Shown here piece after piece: positions 26,514 to 38,119 of a DNA stretch of 64,000 nucleotides. A program made the translations under genes and the position numbers. The notes below the pieces were generated by a model. The model searched no databases. It was not told the DNA's origin and saw nothing but the letters and a program-made list of their open reading frames with translations. Position 1 is the stretch's first letter, and every line of letters begins with the position of its first letter. The DNA is from Acidobacteriota bacterium (lineage in GTDB: Bacteria > Acidobacteriota > Vicinamibacteria > Vicinamibacterales > SCN-69-37), in assembly GCA_947467605.1 (NCBI GenBank), contig CANIII010000009.1:62001-126000 (forward strand), in the 5' to 3' direction.

Positions 26514-26963
26514 ATGGTGACCGACCGACTGGCGAATGCCGCCCTGTATCGTGCCCTCGGCCCGCGTATCGCCGCGGCCATTGACTACGTGACCACGACC
26601 GATTTCACGTCAATCGCCGACGGCCGATATGCGCTCGACGGGGATCAGCTCTTCGCGCTGGTACAGCGCTATACGTCCAAGCCACTCACCGCCGGCCGAT
26701 GGGAGGCGCATCGTAAATACATCGACCTGCAGGCGGTGCTCCAGGGCACTGAGCAGATCGGCTATGTGTCGATTGATCAGTTGCACGCCGAGCCCTACGA
26801 CGCGGAGAAGGATCTGATCTGGCTCACCGGCACGGCAGGCCAGTGGTTCACGCTGCCGACTGGGCACTTCACGCTGCTGTGGCCGGGTGACGCCCACATG
26901 CCGGGCATCGTGGCCGAGGCGTCGAGCGATGTGTTGAAAGTGGTCGTGAAGATCGCGGTGTAG
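26514..26963 (+). CDS. YhcH/YjgK/YiaL-family protein
   Basis: The 149-residue product matches the YhcH/DUF386 cupin-like family in the blocks WEAHRKYIDLQAVLQGTEQI, TGHFTLLWPGDAHMPG and VVVKIAV. The family is linked with sialic-acid and other sugar catabolism and binds a metal through the conserved His and Glu residues; the exact reaction is unproven. ATG 26514 or GTG 26517 may be used. A TACGAT hexamer only six bases upstream (26502-26507) could make this a nearly leaderless message. Confidence 0.85.
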   Translation: MVTDRLANAALYRALGPRIAAAIDYVTTTDFTSIADGRYALDGDQLFALVQRYTSKPLTAGRWEAHRKYIDLQAVLQGTEQIGYVSIDQLHAEPYDAEKDLIWLTGTAGQWFTLPTGHFTLLWPGDAHMPGIVAEASSDVLKVVVKIAV

Positions 26964-26989
26964 ACGTAGCGACGGGACGACTGAACGGT

Positions 26990-27925
26990 CTATGTGCTGG
27001 CGGCGTAGCTGTCCGCTTGTTCGTGCGCGTGATACGAGCTGCGCACGAGGGGACCGCTCTCGACGTGGCCGAAGCCGAGTTCGAGTGCGATGCGCTTGAT
27101 CTCGCGGAATTCATCCGGCGTGTAGTACCGCTCCATCGTGAGATGGGCGGCGGACGGGCGGAGGTACTGGCCGACGGTCAGGATCTTCACGTCGACCTTG
27201 CGCAGATCGCGCAGCACTTCAACAATTTCGTCCATCGTTTCGCCGAGGCCCACCATGATGCCGGTCTTGGTGGGAATCGCCGGCGCGATCGTGCGCGCGC
27301 GATCGAGCAACTCAAGCGCGCGGCTGTAGCGGCCGCCTGGGCGAGCGACGCGATACAGCCGCGGCACGGTCTCGGTGTTGTGATTGAGCACGTCCGGCCG
27401 TGCGTCGAGGACTTGCCGCAACGGCTCTTCCTTCCCCTGAAAATCGGGAATCAACACTTCGACGCGGCACTCGGGTCGTACCGCCTTGATCGCGCGAATC
27501 GTGTTCGCGAAATGGCTCGCGCCGAAGTCGGGGAGGTCGTCGCGATCGACACTGGTGACGACGACGTAGGCGAGTTGCATTTCACCGACAGCGCGCGCGA
27601 GTTTGGCCGGTTCGTTGAGGTCGAGCTGGTTGGGGGCGCCGTGCGTCACGTTGCAGTAGCCGCAGGCTCGCGTGCACACGTCGCCCATCACCATGAAGGT
27701 CGCGGTGCCGTGATGCCAGCACTCGCCGATGTTGGGGCAGTGCGCTTCTTCGCAGACCGTGTTGAGGTTCAGCTCGCGCATCAGGCCGCGAATCTTCAGG
27801 TAGTTGTCGGAACCGGGCGCCTTCACCTTGAGCCACTCAGGCTTTGGCGACCGTGAGAGGAGGGCATCCTTCACGTGGCGTCCACGAATCAGCGTCACAG
27901 GCGTACCGAGGTTAGAAGCGCTCAT
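26990..27925 (-). CDS. lipA: Lipoyl synthase
   Basis: The 311-residue radical SAM enzyme inserts two sulfurs into protein-bound octanoate to make lipoyl groups. The auxiliary cluster motif is CEEAHCPNIGEC, and the radical SAM motif CTRACGYC follows. The C-terminal RSSYHA segment carries the Ser ligand of the auxiliary cluster. Its likely target in this window is the lipoyl domain of AceF (Lys41). LipB or LplA is not present nearby. It is transcribed away from the UPF0173 gene with a very short gap. Confidence 0.96.
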   Translation of the reverse strand: MSASNLGTPVTLIRGRHVKDALLSRSPKPEWLKVKAPGSDNYLKIRGLMRELNLNTVCEEAHCPNIGECWHHGTATFMVMGDVCTRACGYCNVTHGAPNQLDLNEPAKLARAVGEMQLAYVVVTSVDRDDLPDFGASHFANTIRAIKAVRPECRVEVLIPDFQGKEEPLRQVLDARPDVLNHNTETVPRLYRVARPGGRYSRALELLDRARTIAPAIPTKTGIMVGLGETMDEIVEVLRDLRKVDVKILTVGQYLRPSAAHLTMERYYTPDEFREIKRIALELGFGHVESGPLVRSSYHAHEQADSYAAST

Positions 27926-27948
27926 CGATTGCCTCTATTATGGCCCGT

Positions 27949-28662
27949 ATGCCTGCTCCTCGTCTCTCGATCACCTGGCTCGGCCACGCCACGTTTGTCA
28001 TCGGCTTGCCCAACGGCACCCGCATTCTTCTGGACCCCTGGCTGGGCAACCCGAAGTGCCCGCCGGCGTTGTCGAAGCCGGATGCGCTCAAGCCCATCGA
28101 CCTGATTCTGGTCACGCACGGTCACAGCGATCACCTGACGGATGTGGTCTCGTCGCATCGGGCGACGGGCGCGCCGATTGTCGCGCCGTACGAACTGGCG
28201 TTGTACTTGAAAGGGCAAGGGGTTCAGGGAGTGCTCGAGATGAACATCGGCGGCACACAGGATGCCGCGGGTGTGCGCATCACGATGACGCAGTCGACGC
28301 ACTCGAGTTCAACGATGGCGGACGGGCATCTCGTGTATCTCGGGCCGTCGGCCGGCTACATCCTGCGCGCGCCGGATGTGCCGACGATCTACATCTCGGG
28401 GGATACCGGTCTCTTCGGTGACATGAAGATGATCGGTGAACTCTACCGACCGCAGATCGCTTTTCTCCCGATAGGCGATCTCTACACGATGGGCCCCGAC
28501 ACCGCCGCGATTGCTGCGCAGTGGCTCAACGTACGACAAGTCGTGCCCATGCATTGGGGGACGTTCGGTGCGCTGACAGGGACCCCAGCCGCGCTGAAGG
28601 CGCTGCTCGATCCGCACAATATTGAAGTGCTGGAAATCGCGCCGGGCGAAACCGCGCGCTAG
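27949..28662 (+). CDS. UPF0173-type metal-dependent hydrolase (MBL fold)
   Basis: The 237-residue protein is a beta-lactamase-fold hydrolase of the UPF0173 group. It opens with ITWLGHATFVI, carries HGHSDH as metal motif, and has THSSSTMADG, YISGDTGLFGDM and PMHWGTF downstream. No signal peptide is seen, so it is cytoplasmic; substrate unknown. The family start usually lies just before SITWLGHA, which favours ATG 27949. ATG 27940 is also in frame and adds three residues, but TATTAT at 27936-27941 could be a -10 box that would exclude it. A bidirectional hairpin region follows. Confidence 0.88.
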   Translation: MPAPRLSITWLGHATFVIGLPNGTRILLDPWLGNPKCPPALSKPDALKPIDLILVTHGHSDHLTDVVSSHRATGAPIVAPYELALYLKGQGVQGVLEMNIGGTQDAAGVRITMTQSTHSSSTMADGHLVYLGPSAGYILRAPDVPTIYISGDTGLFGDMKMIGELYRPQIAFLPIGDLYTMGPDTAAIAAQWLNVRQVVPMHWGTFGALTGTPAALKALLDPHNIEVLEIAPGETAR

Positions 28663-28672
28663 ATCAATCACC

Positions 28673-28732
28673 GTGAAGAACGTAAAGATCGTAAAGTCAG
28701 ATTTTTGAAAATCAAAACTTCACGTTCTTCAC
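28673..28732. terminator. Nested inverted repeats between convergent genes
   Basis: GTGAAGAACG (28673-28682) pairs with CGTTCTTCAC (28723-28732), and inside it GATTTT (28700-28705) pairs with AAAATC (28708-28713). The AT-rich arms and their position between two converging stops (28662 and 28754) make a bidirectional terminator likely. Confidence 0.6.
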
Positions 28733-28753
28733 GTCCTTTACGGTTAACTACTC

Positions 28754-31768
<3,015 letters not shown>

Positions 31769-31828
31769 GTGGTGAACCTCCAGGCAGGGGAGCAAAACCG
31801 GCCTCATTCTACCGCAGGTAGTACGGGT

Positions 31829-32572
31829 CTACGTCGCGAGTCGCTCAAACACGCGTTCGGCGGACTGCGGCACGGTGAGGCCCGCGGTGTCGATCGTCAT
31901 ATCGGCTTTCGCATACAGGGCTTCGCGGCTCGTGACGAGGTCACGCAGCGCTTCGCGCGCCTGCGGATGCTGGCGCATGGGACGACGATCGCCTTGTTTC
32001 ATGACGCGATCCCAATAGTCGGAGGGGCGCGCGCGCAACCAGATGGTGGTCGTGGTGTGGCGGAGCAGCGTGAAGGACTCGGGCGATGTCACGAGGCCGC
32101 CGCCAACCGCGATGACCATCGGCGCAGGGGCGTTCAGGAGTTCTGCGAGCACGTCGTGCTCGACCTTGCGGTAGTACTGCTCGCCATGGAGCGAGAAGAT
32201 CTCACCAAGCGCGAGGCCCGCGCGTTCTTCAATCTTCCGGTCGAGCTCAACGAAGGGCACATGCATTCGCCGCGCAAGCCGCTTGCCGATCGATGTCTTA
32301 CCCGCGCCGCGCAGGCCGAGGAGCGCGATGGGCTTCGACTGCGCGTGCGTCGTCGTGGTCGTGACCAGCTCCGCCGGCGTCGTCGCCAGCGCATCGGCGA
32401 GATGGGCGAGGCGACGCACGGAAATGTTTGCGCGCCCCGACTCGACATCCATCAAAAACCGCGTCGACAGACCCGACGTCTCCGCGAGCGCGCGGAGCGT
32501 CAGCCCGCGCGATTGCCGCAGGTCACGGGCGCGCTGACCAAGAGTCTCGAGGAGGGCAGAGGCGGCATCCAT
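31829..32572 (-). CDS. boxR: BoxR-like regulator: XRE helix-turn-helix fused to shikimate-kinase-like domain
   Basis: The 247-residue protein has an N-terminal XRE-type HTH (LRQSRGLTLRALAETSGLS, about residues 17-36). It is fused to a shikimate-kinase-like domain with P-loop GLRGAGKTS and GGGLV. This fusion is the signature of BoxR/BzdR, which repress benzoate degradation genes and bind benzoyl-CoA through the kinase-like domain. Divergent position to boxC, with 99 bases between starts, supports that role. The ligand here could be benzoyl-CoA or an analogue. The start at 32572 was chosen from the HTH position; no good ribosome-binding site is visible, so it may be leaderless. Confidence 0.88.
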   Translation of the reverse strand: MDAASALLETLGQRARDLRQSRGLTLRALAETSGLSTRFLMDVESGRANISVRRLAHLADALATTPAELVTTTTTHAQSKPIALLGLRGAGKTSIGKRLARRMHVPFVELDRKIEERAGLALGEIFSLHGEQYYRKVEHDVLAELLNAPAPMVIAVGGGLVTSPESFTLLRHTTTTIWLRARPSDYWDRVMKQGDRRPMRQHPQAREALRDLVTSREALYAKADMTIDTAGLTVPQSAERVFERLAT

Positions 32573-32598
32573 ATGAGAGAAGCAATGTGCAGTATATC

Positions 32599-32620
32599 GC
32601 TCATTGTTGCCGTTGTGAGC
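32599..32620. promoter_or_regulatory. Candidate BoxR operator in the boxR-boxC intergenic region
   Basis: GCTCA (32599-32603) and TGAGC (32616-32620) form an inverted repeat with a 12-base spacer. An overlapping imperfect repeat, GCAATG (32582-32587) against CATTGttGC (32602-32610), lies beside it. The region is more AT-rich than the surrounding DNA and lies between the divergent regulator and boxC, where autoregulation is expected. Assignment is by position and symmetry only. Confidence 0.4.
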
Positions 32621-32631
32621 ATTATATTTCG

Positions 32632-32661
32632 TTGACTCAAACCCGACCTCGCCGGTAGGAT
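32632..32661 (+). promoter_or_regulatory. Candidate promoter of boxC
   Basis: TTGACT (32632-32637) and TAGGAT (32656-32661) are spaced by 18 bases and match a sigma-70 promoter moderately well. The -10 box ends 10 bases before ATG 32672, so the leader would be very short; alternatively TAGGA serves as ribosome-binding site of a transcript begun upstream. Confidence 0.35.
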
Positions 32662-32671
32662 TTCTCCACAC

Positions 32672-34333
32672 ATGGCTACAGCTGTCTCGAAAATCGGCCC
32701 CCTGTCGTTTGAAACAGATCCCGGCAAATATCGTCATTGGAAGCTCACCTTTGATGGCCCGGTGGCGACGCTGGGGATGGATGTGCAGGAAGACGGCGGC
32801 CTGTCGCCCGACTACAAGCTCAAGCTCAACTCGTACGACCTCGGCGTCGACATCGAGCTCAACGACGCCCTGCAGCGCATTCGGTTCGAACATCCGGAAA
32901 CGCATACGGTCGTCATCACCAGCTTGCGCGAGCGGATCTTCTGTGCCGGCGCGAACATCTTCATGCTGCGCGGCTCCACGCATGCCTGGAAGGTCAACTT
33001 CTGCAAGTTCACGAACGAGACGCGCTGCAGCATGGAAGACTCGAGCGCACACTCGGGTATCAAGTTTCTGGCTGCACTGAACGGGATTTGCGCAGGTGGC
33101 GGTTACGAACTTGCGCTGGCCTGCGATGAGATCGTGCTTGTCGACGATTCGAATTCTGCCGTGAGCCTGCCGGAAACCGCGCTCCTCGCTGTGCTCCCCG
33201 GCACCGGCGGCCTCACCCGCGTCGTTGACAAACGCAAAGTGCGCCGTGACTTGGCCGATATCTTCGGCACTCTGGCCGAAGGCGTGAAGGGCAAGCGCGC
33301 GGTGGAATGGCGCCTGGTCGACGCGGTCTATCCGCTGAGCAAGTTCAAGGATGCGGTGAAGGAACGCGCGCTGAAGATGGCGCAGTCATCCGACCGCCCG
33401 ACGAGCGGTCCCGGCGTCACGCTCACGCCGTTGAACGCGCAGGTCGCCGAGAGCGGCAGTGTGGAGTATTCATCGGTCTCGCTGACCGTCGATCGCGCGA
33501 AACGCACGGCCACGATCATCGTCCGCGCCCCGCAGGCGGCGGTCGAGTCCTCGGTGGATGCAATCATGGCCGCCGGCGCCGAGTTCTGGCCGCTGCGCGT
33601 GTTCCGCGAACTCGAAGATGTGATTCTGCGCCTGCGCACGAATGAGCCGGAAGTCGGCACCGTGGTGCTGAAGGCTGAAGGTGATCCCGCGCTCGTCATG
33701 CAGGCCGACGAGGTGCTCCTCGCGAACAAGGATCATTGGTTCGTGCGAGAGACGATCCACTTCATCAAGCGCACTCTCAAACGTGTCGACCTGACGGCGC
33801 GCAGCTTCTTCGCGATCATCGAACCGGGCAACGCGTTCGCCGGCACGCTCTTCGAGCTCGCCCTGGCCGCCGATCGGTCCTACATGTTGAATGACGACGA
33901 CCAGGCGAACCGGATTCAGCTGTCGCCGGTCAACGCCGGCCTCTATCCGATGAGCAACGACATCACGCGACTGCAAGCCCGCTTCTACGGCGAACCGGCC
34001 AAGGTCGGTGAAGTCCTCGCGCATGATGGCGCATTTGATCCGACCGAGGCCGACGAGGCGGGGCTCGTCACATCGGCGCCCGATTCTATTGATTGGGACG
34101 ACGAAGTGCGCATGGCGATCGAAACCCGCGCGACTCTGTCGCCCGATGCACTGACCGGCATGGAAGCGAACCTGCGCTTCGTGGGGCCAGAGACGATGGA
34201 GACGCGCATCTTCGGCCGACTGACCGCGTGGCAGAACTGGATCTTCCAGCGCCCGAACGCCGTCGGCCCGAAAGGTGCGCTCACGTCATACGGCACGTCG
34301 GACCGCGCTGAATTCGATTTTGGTAGAACGTAA
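32672..34333 (+). CDS. boxC: 2,3-epoxybenzoyl-CoA dihydrolase
   Basis: The 553-residue product matches BoxC, a crotonase-superfamily enzyme. It opens the oxygenated ring of 2,3-epoxybenzoyl-CoA hydrolytically, giving 3,4-dehydroadipyl-CoA semialdehyde and formate. The N-terminal half holds crotonase blocks: LRERIFCAGANIFML for the oxyanion region, and NGICAGGGYELALACDEI followed by LPETALLAVLPGTGGLTRV. The second half is a diverged crotonase-like domain. Length agrees with Azoarcus BoxC (about 555). It is the first gene of the catabolic run, 18 bases before boxB. Confidence 0.94.
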   Translation: MATAVSKIGPLSFETDPGKYRHWKLTFDGPVATLGMDVQEDGGLSPDYKLKLNSYDLGVDIELNDALQRIRFEHPETHTVVITSLRERIFCAGANIFMLRGSTHAWKVNFCKFTNETRCSMEDSSAHSGIKFLAALNGICAGGGYELALACDEIVLVDDSNSAVSLPETALLAVLPGTGGLTRVVDKRKVRRDLADIFGTLAEGVKGKRAVEWRLVDAVYPLSKFKDAVKERALKMAQSSDRPTSGPGVTLTPLNAQVAESGSVEYSSVSLTVDRAKRTATIIVRAPQAAVESSVDAIMAAGAEFWPLRVFRELEDVILRLRTNEPEVGTVVLKAEGDPALVMQADEVLLANKDHWFVRETIHFIKRTLKRVDLTARSFFAIIEPGNAFAGTLFELALAADRSYMLNDDDQANRIQLSPVNAGLYPMSNDITRLQARFYGEPAKVGEVLAHDGAFDPTEADEAGLVTSAPDSIDWDDEVRMAIETRATLSPDALTGMEANLRFVGPETMETRIFGRLTAWQNWIFQRPNAVGPKGALTSYGTSDRAEFDFGRT

Positions 34334-34351
34334 CTGTGAAGGGCGTGAAGA

Positions 34352-35776
34352 ATGATCTCCGCTGAGAAAATTCCCAATAACGTCGACCTCCATATGAACA
34401 AGCGCCTGCAGCGGGCGCTGGAGCATTGGCAGCCGGCCTACATTCAGTGGTGGAAGGACATGGGCCCGCAGGGGTTTCAGCACTACCACCAGGTGTATGT
34501 CCGCACGGCCATCAGCGTGGATTCTGCCGGGTGGGCGCACTTCGAGTACGTGAAGTTGCCCGAGTACCGATGGGGCATCTTCCTCGCCGATCCGGTGGTC
34601 AACCGCACGATCGGCTTTGGCGATTTCTACGGTCAGCCCGTCTGGCAGGAAGTCCCCGGCGAGTTCCGCAATCAGCTCCGTCGTCTGATCGTGACGCAGG
34701 GCGATACAGAGCCCGCGAGCGTCGAACAGCAGCGGTGGCTCGGCCATCGGTGCCCGAGCCTGTACGACTTGCGCAACCTGTTTCAGGTGAACGTCGAAGA
34801 GGGCCGTCATCTCTGGGCGATGGTCTATCTGCTGCATTCGTACTTCGGCCGCGACGGCCGTGACGAAGCCGAAGATCTGCTCGCGCGCCAGAGTGGCAAT
34901 CGCGACAAGCCCCGCATTCTTGATGCATTCAACGAGCCGATCGACACGTGGCTCGACTTCTTCATGTTTACGATGTTTACGGACCGCGACGGCAAGAGCC
35001 AGCTGCTGTCGCTCTCGGAGAGTTCGCTCGATCCGTTGTCGCGGACCACGCGATTCATGCTGACCGAAGAGGCGCATCACATGTTTGTCGGCGAAACGGG
35101 CATCACCCGCATCGTCAAGCGCACCGCCGAATTGATGCGGAGCGAAGAGATCGGTTTCTCGGGCGACGTACGGAAGCTCGGCGGCATTGACCTTGACATG
35201 ATTCAGCGCCACATCAATCTGTGGTTCTCGCTGAGCCTCGACCTACACGGCAACGAGATCTCGACCAACGCGGCGGCGTATTTCTCGAATGGCCTGAAGG
35301 GTCGCGCCGAAGAAGACAAGTGGTCGGAACATCGAGTGATTGAAGACATCTACAAGCTCGAGGCGGTGGAGAACGGCGAGGTCAAGAAGATCGACGTGCC
35401 GATGCGCAATGCCATGAACGAAGTGCTGCGCGACTGGTATGTCGACGATTGTCTCGGCGGCATTGGCCGGTGGAACAAGGTGCTCGAGGACCATGGCCTG
35501 TCGGATCGCTTGAAGCTGCCGGATCGGAAGTTCAATCGAGGGATTGGGCAGTACGCCGACGTGCACTTCACGCCGGACGGAAGCTACCTCACGAAGGAAG
35601 AATGGGCGCGACGGAAGCACGAGTGGCTACCGACGCCAGCCGACAAGATCTACTTGCTCAGCATCATGAATACCCCGATCTACGAGCCGGGCAAGTTCGC
35701 GAACTACATTGCTCCGCCAACGCGAGGCGTCAAGGGCCGCCCGATCGACTTCGAATACGTCAGGACGGAAATGTGA
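34352..35776 (+). CDS. boxB: Benzoyl-CoA 2,3-epoxidase, oxygenase subunit
   Basis: The 474-residue diiron oxygenase adds one oxygen atom to benzoyl-CoA to form the 2,3-epoxide. The helices VNVEEGRHLWAM and LTEEAHHMFVGETG carry the E-x-x-H ligand pairs. WFSLSLDLHGNEISTNAAAY is another conserved block. Length equals that of Azoarcus BoxB. The reductase partner BoxA is not encoded in this window, so electrons must come from a distant gene product. The stop overlaps the next start as GTGA. Confidence 0.94.
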   Translation: MISAEKIPNNVDLHMNKRLQRALEHWQPAYIQWWKDMGPQGFQHYHQVYVRTAISVDSAGWAHFEYVKLPEYRWGIFLADPVVNRTIGFGDFYGQPVWQEVPGEFRNQLRRLIVTQGDTEPASVEQQRWLGHRCPSLYDLRNLFQVNVEEGRHLWAMVYLLHSYFGRDGRDEAEDLLARQSGNRDKPRILDAFNEPIDTWLDFFMFTMFTDRDGKSQLLSLSESSLDPLSRTTRFMLTEEAHHMFVGETGITRIVKRTAELMRSEEIGFSGDVRKLGGIDLDMIQRHINLWFSLSLDLHGNEISTNAAAYFSNGLKGRAEEDKWSEHRVIEDIYKLEAVENGEVKKIDVPMRNAMNEVLRDWYVDDCLGGIGRWNKVLEDHGLSDRLKLPDRKFNRGIGQYADVHFTPDGSYLTKEEWARRKHEWLPTPADKIYLLSIMNTPIYEPGKFANYIAPPTRGVKGRPIDFEYVRTEM

Positions 35777-36567
35777 AGATCCAGACCGACGTGCGCAGTG
35801 GTGTGGCAGTGTTGCGGCTGAATGACCCGCCGGCGAATACCTATAGCTACGAGATGATGCGTGAGCTGGACGCCGCGATTCTTGACGCCCGCATGAATCG
35901 TGATGTGCATGTGATCGTGCTGATTGGCGCGGGCGAGAAGTTCTTCTGCGCCGGCGCGAACATCGGCATGCTCAAGGATGCGGATCCGGAGTTCAAGTAC
36001 TACTTCTGCCTCCATGCCAATGAAACACTCGGCCGCCTGGAACAGACGCCGAAACTCGTGATCGCCGCGCTCAACGGCCATACCGTGGGCGGCGGTCTGG
36101 AGGTCGCGATGGCAGCGGACCTCCGCATCGCGAAGAAGGACGCCGGCAAGATCGGCCTGCCGGAAGTCTCCCTCGGCGTCTTGCCCGGCACGGGCGGCAC
36201 GCAGCGTCTCGCACGGCTCGTCGGTAAGTCACGCGCGATCGACCTCATGATTCACGGCAAGCTGATGTCGATGGACGATGCGGCGACCATCGGGTTGATC
36301 AACGAAGTGTGGGGCGAGGCCGAACTGAACGGCCGGTCCTTTGAAGACGCCATCATCGACTACGCGACACAGTTCGTGCCGCCGAACAAGGCGAGCCGCG
36401 CCGTCGGCCGCATCAAGCGCGCCGTCATCTCGGGCCTCGAAGCCGGATTCAGCGAAGGCCTTGCCATGGAACGCGAAATGCAGCAGCTGCTATTTGAGAG
36501 CGACGATGCCAGAGAAGGCATCGCCGCGAGTCTCGAAAAACGCAAGGCGAAGTTCACGGGGCAGTAA
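35773..36567 (+). CDS. Enoyl-CoA hydratase/isomerase of the box operon
   Basis: The 264-residue crotonase-family enzyme has FFCAGANIGML (oxyanion loop) and the blocks NGHTVGGGLEVAMAADLRIA and GLPEVSLGVLPGTGGTQRL with the catalytic Glu. In the box pathway such an enzyme isomerises or hydrates 3,4-dehydroadipyl-CoA towards 3-hydroxyadipyl-CoA. It starts with GTG 35773 inside the boxB stop (GTGA), so expression is coupled. A large hairpin at 36573-36610 separates it from the next gene. Confidence 0.88.
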   Translation: MKIQTDVRSGVAVLRLNDPPANTYSYEMMRELDAAILDARMNRDVHVIVLIGAGEKFFCAGANIGMLKDADPEFKYYFCLHANETLGRLEQTPKLVIAALNGHTVGGGLEVAMAADLRIAKKDAGKIGLPEVSLGVLPGTGGTQRLARLVGKSRAIDLMIHGKLMSMDDAATIGLINEVWGEAELNGRSFEDAIIDYATQFVPPNKASRAVGRIKRAVISGLEAGFSEGLAMEREMQQLLFESDDAREGIAASLEKRKAKFTGQ

Positions 36568-36572
36568 GGACA

Positions 36573-36610
36573 CCGACAGATTTTCAAAGAGTTCTTTGAA
36601 AACCTGTCGG
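36573..36610. repeat. Long intergenic hairpin inside the box operon
   Basis: CCGACAG-A-TTTTCAAAGA (36573-36590) pairs with TCTTTGAAAA-C-CTGTCGG (36593-36610), leaving one mismatch and a two-base GT loop. No T-run follows. It lies six bases after the hydratase stop. The remaining gap (36611-36670) contains imperfect CCATGG-type repeats and a GAGAGG ribosome-binding site for the next gene. It may attenuate transcription, mark an mRNA processing point, or be a REP-like element. Confidence 0.6.
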
Positions 36611-36670
36611 GTCTGATCTTGCTCTCCCCATGGCCCCCCATGGCCCTCCATGTTGAGAGGTTTTGTGACA

Positions 36671-38119
36671 ATGATGCTCGGCAAAAAGCAGCTCCTGATC
36701 AATGGCGAATGGCGCGATGCGTCCACGGGCAAGACGATGCCGGTGATCAATCCAGCAACCGAGGAAGTGATCGCGGAGGTCGCGAATGCGTCGGTCGAGG
36801 ATGTTGATGCGGCGGTGACATCCGCCCGAGCAGCGTTTGAGGGGCCGTGGGCGAAGATCTCGGCCCGCGAGCGAGGGCGCTTGCTGTGGAAGCTCGGCGA
36901 GCGGCTGATGGAGCACGCCGACGAGGTCGCGAAGCTCGAGACGCTGCACAACGGCAAGCCGATCTTTGAGTCGCGGCAGATCGAGATTCCGATGTCGGCC
37001 GAGTGCTTGCAGTATTTCGCCGGCTGGGCGGACAAGGTGCACGGCGAGACCGTGCCGGTGAAGGGGAACGCGCTCGTCTACACACGACGCGAGCCGCTCG
37101 GTGTGGTGGCAGCCATCGTGCCGTGGAATTTTCCGTTGATGCTCGCCGTGTGGAAGGTTGCGCCGGCATTGGCGATGGGTAATACCGTCGTGCTGAAGCC
37201 GGCGAGCCAGACGCCGCTGACGGCGCTGGCGCTCGGCCAGATGGCGCTCGATGTTGGATTTCCTCCCGGCGTGCTCAACGTCATCACCGGCAGTGGATCG
37301 ACGTGCGGTCAGGCGATCGTGGAGCATCCTGGCATCGACAAGATTGCGTTCACCGGTGACACGTCAACCGGTAAGGGCATCATGCGGAGCGCGGCGGAAA
37401 CGATCAAGCATGTGACGCTCGAGCTCGGCGGGAAGTCGCCGAACATTGTGTTCGCCGATGCTGATATCGAGTCTGCCGTGCGGGGCGCGACGGTCGGCAT
37501 CTTCTACGGCAAGGGTGAAGTCTGCGCAGCCGGTTCGCGTCTGCTGGTAGAGGCGTCGATCAAAGATCAGTTCCTGGAGAAAGTGGCGGCGCGTACGAAG
37601 AAGATGAGCGTCGGCGATCCGATGGATCCGAAGACGCGCTTCGGCGCACTGTCGTCCAAGTCGCACTTTGAGCGCGTGCTCGGCTACGTCGAGACCGCGA
37701 AGCAGGAAGGTGCCACGTTGCTCGCCGGTGGTGAGCGCGCGGACATCGGGACGGGCAAGGGCTACTTCATGCAGCCCACGGTGTTTGGCAATGTCACCAC
37801 CGACATGACGATCGCGAAGGAAGAGATCTTCGGGCCGGTACTCGCGGCCATCGAATTCGCTGACGTCGAGGATGCGATCGCCATCGCCAACAACTCGATC
37901 TACGGTCTGGCGGCGGGCATCTGGACCAAAGACATCAAGAAAGCCCACTATGTGGCGGCAAAGTTGAAGGCCGGCACGGTGTGGGTGAACACCTACAACG
38001 TCTATGACACGGCCATGTCGTTCGGCGGCTACAAGCAGAGCGGCTTCGGCCGGGAAATGGGCATGCACGCGCTCGACTACTACACGCAGCTCAAGAGCGT
38101 GTGGGTGGATCTGAACTAG
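36671..38119 (+). CDS. NAD(P)-dependent aldehyde dehydrogenase
   Basis: The 482-residue protein is a class 1/2-like aldehyde dehydrogenase. The catalytic Cys285 is in GEVCAAGSR and the general-base Glu251 in LELGGKSPN. VPWNFPLML and GYKQSGFGREMG are further family blocks. In the box context it could oxidise 3,4-dehydroadipyl-CoA semialdehyde, the role of BoxD, but it is of the betaine/aminomuconate semialdehyde dehydrogenase type. Oxidation of 2-aminomuconate semialdehyde is the alternative, supported by the adjacent ACMSD-type gene. ATG 36671 follows GAGAGG. Its stop shares one base with the next start. Confidence 0.88.
   Translation: MMLGKKQLLINGEWRDASTGKTMPVINPATEEVIAEVANASVEDVDAAVTSARAAFEGPWAKISARERGRLLWKLGERLMEHADEVAKLETLHNGKPIFESRQIEIPMSAECLQYFAGWADKVHGETVPVKGNALVYTRREPLGVVAAIVPWNFPLMLAVWKVAPALAMGNTVVLKPASQTPLTALALGQMALDVGFPPGVLNVITGSGSTCGQAIVEHPGIDKIAFTGDTSTGKGIMRSAAETIKHVTLELGGKSPNIVFADADIESAVRGATVGIFYGKGEVCAAGSRLLVEASIKDQFLEKVAARTKKMSVGDPMDPKTRFGALSSKSHFERVLGYVETAKQEGATLLAGGERADIGTGKGYFMQPTVFGNVTTDMTIAKEEIFGPVLAAIEFADVEDAIAIANNSIYGLAAGIWTKDIKKAHYVAAKLKAGTVWVNTYNVYDTAMSFGGYKQSGFGREMGMHALDYYTQLKSVWVDLN

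Noticed and set aside
31829..32572. Simple shikimate kinase (aroK) in an aromatic amino acid pathway
   Set aside because: The N-terminal XRE HTH and divergent boxC neighbour indicate the BoxR-type regulator instead of the biosynthetic kinase.
36618..36652. Tandem CCATGG-like repeats as a possible CRISPR or satellite
   Set aside because: Only three imperfect units of a few bases, with no spacer structure.
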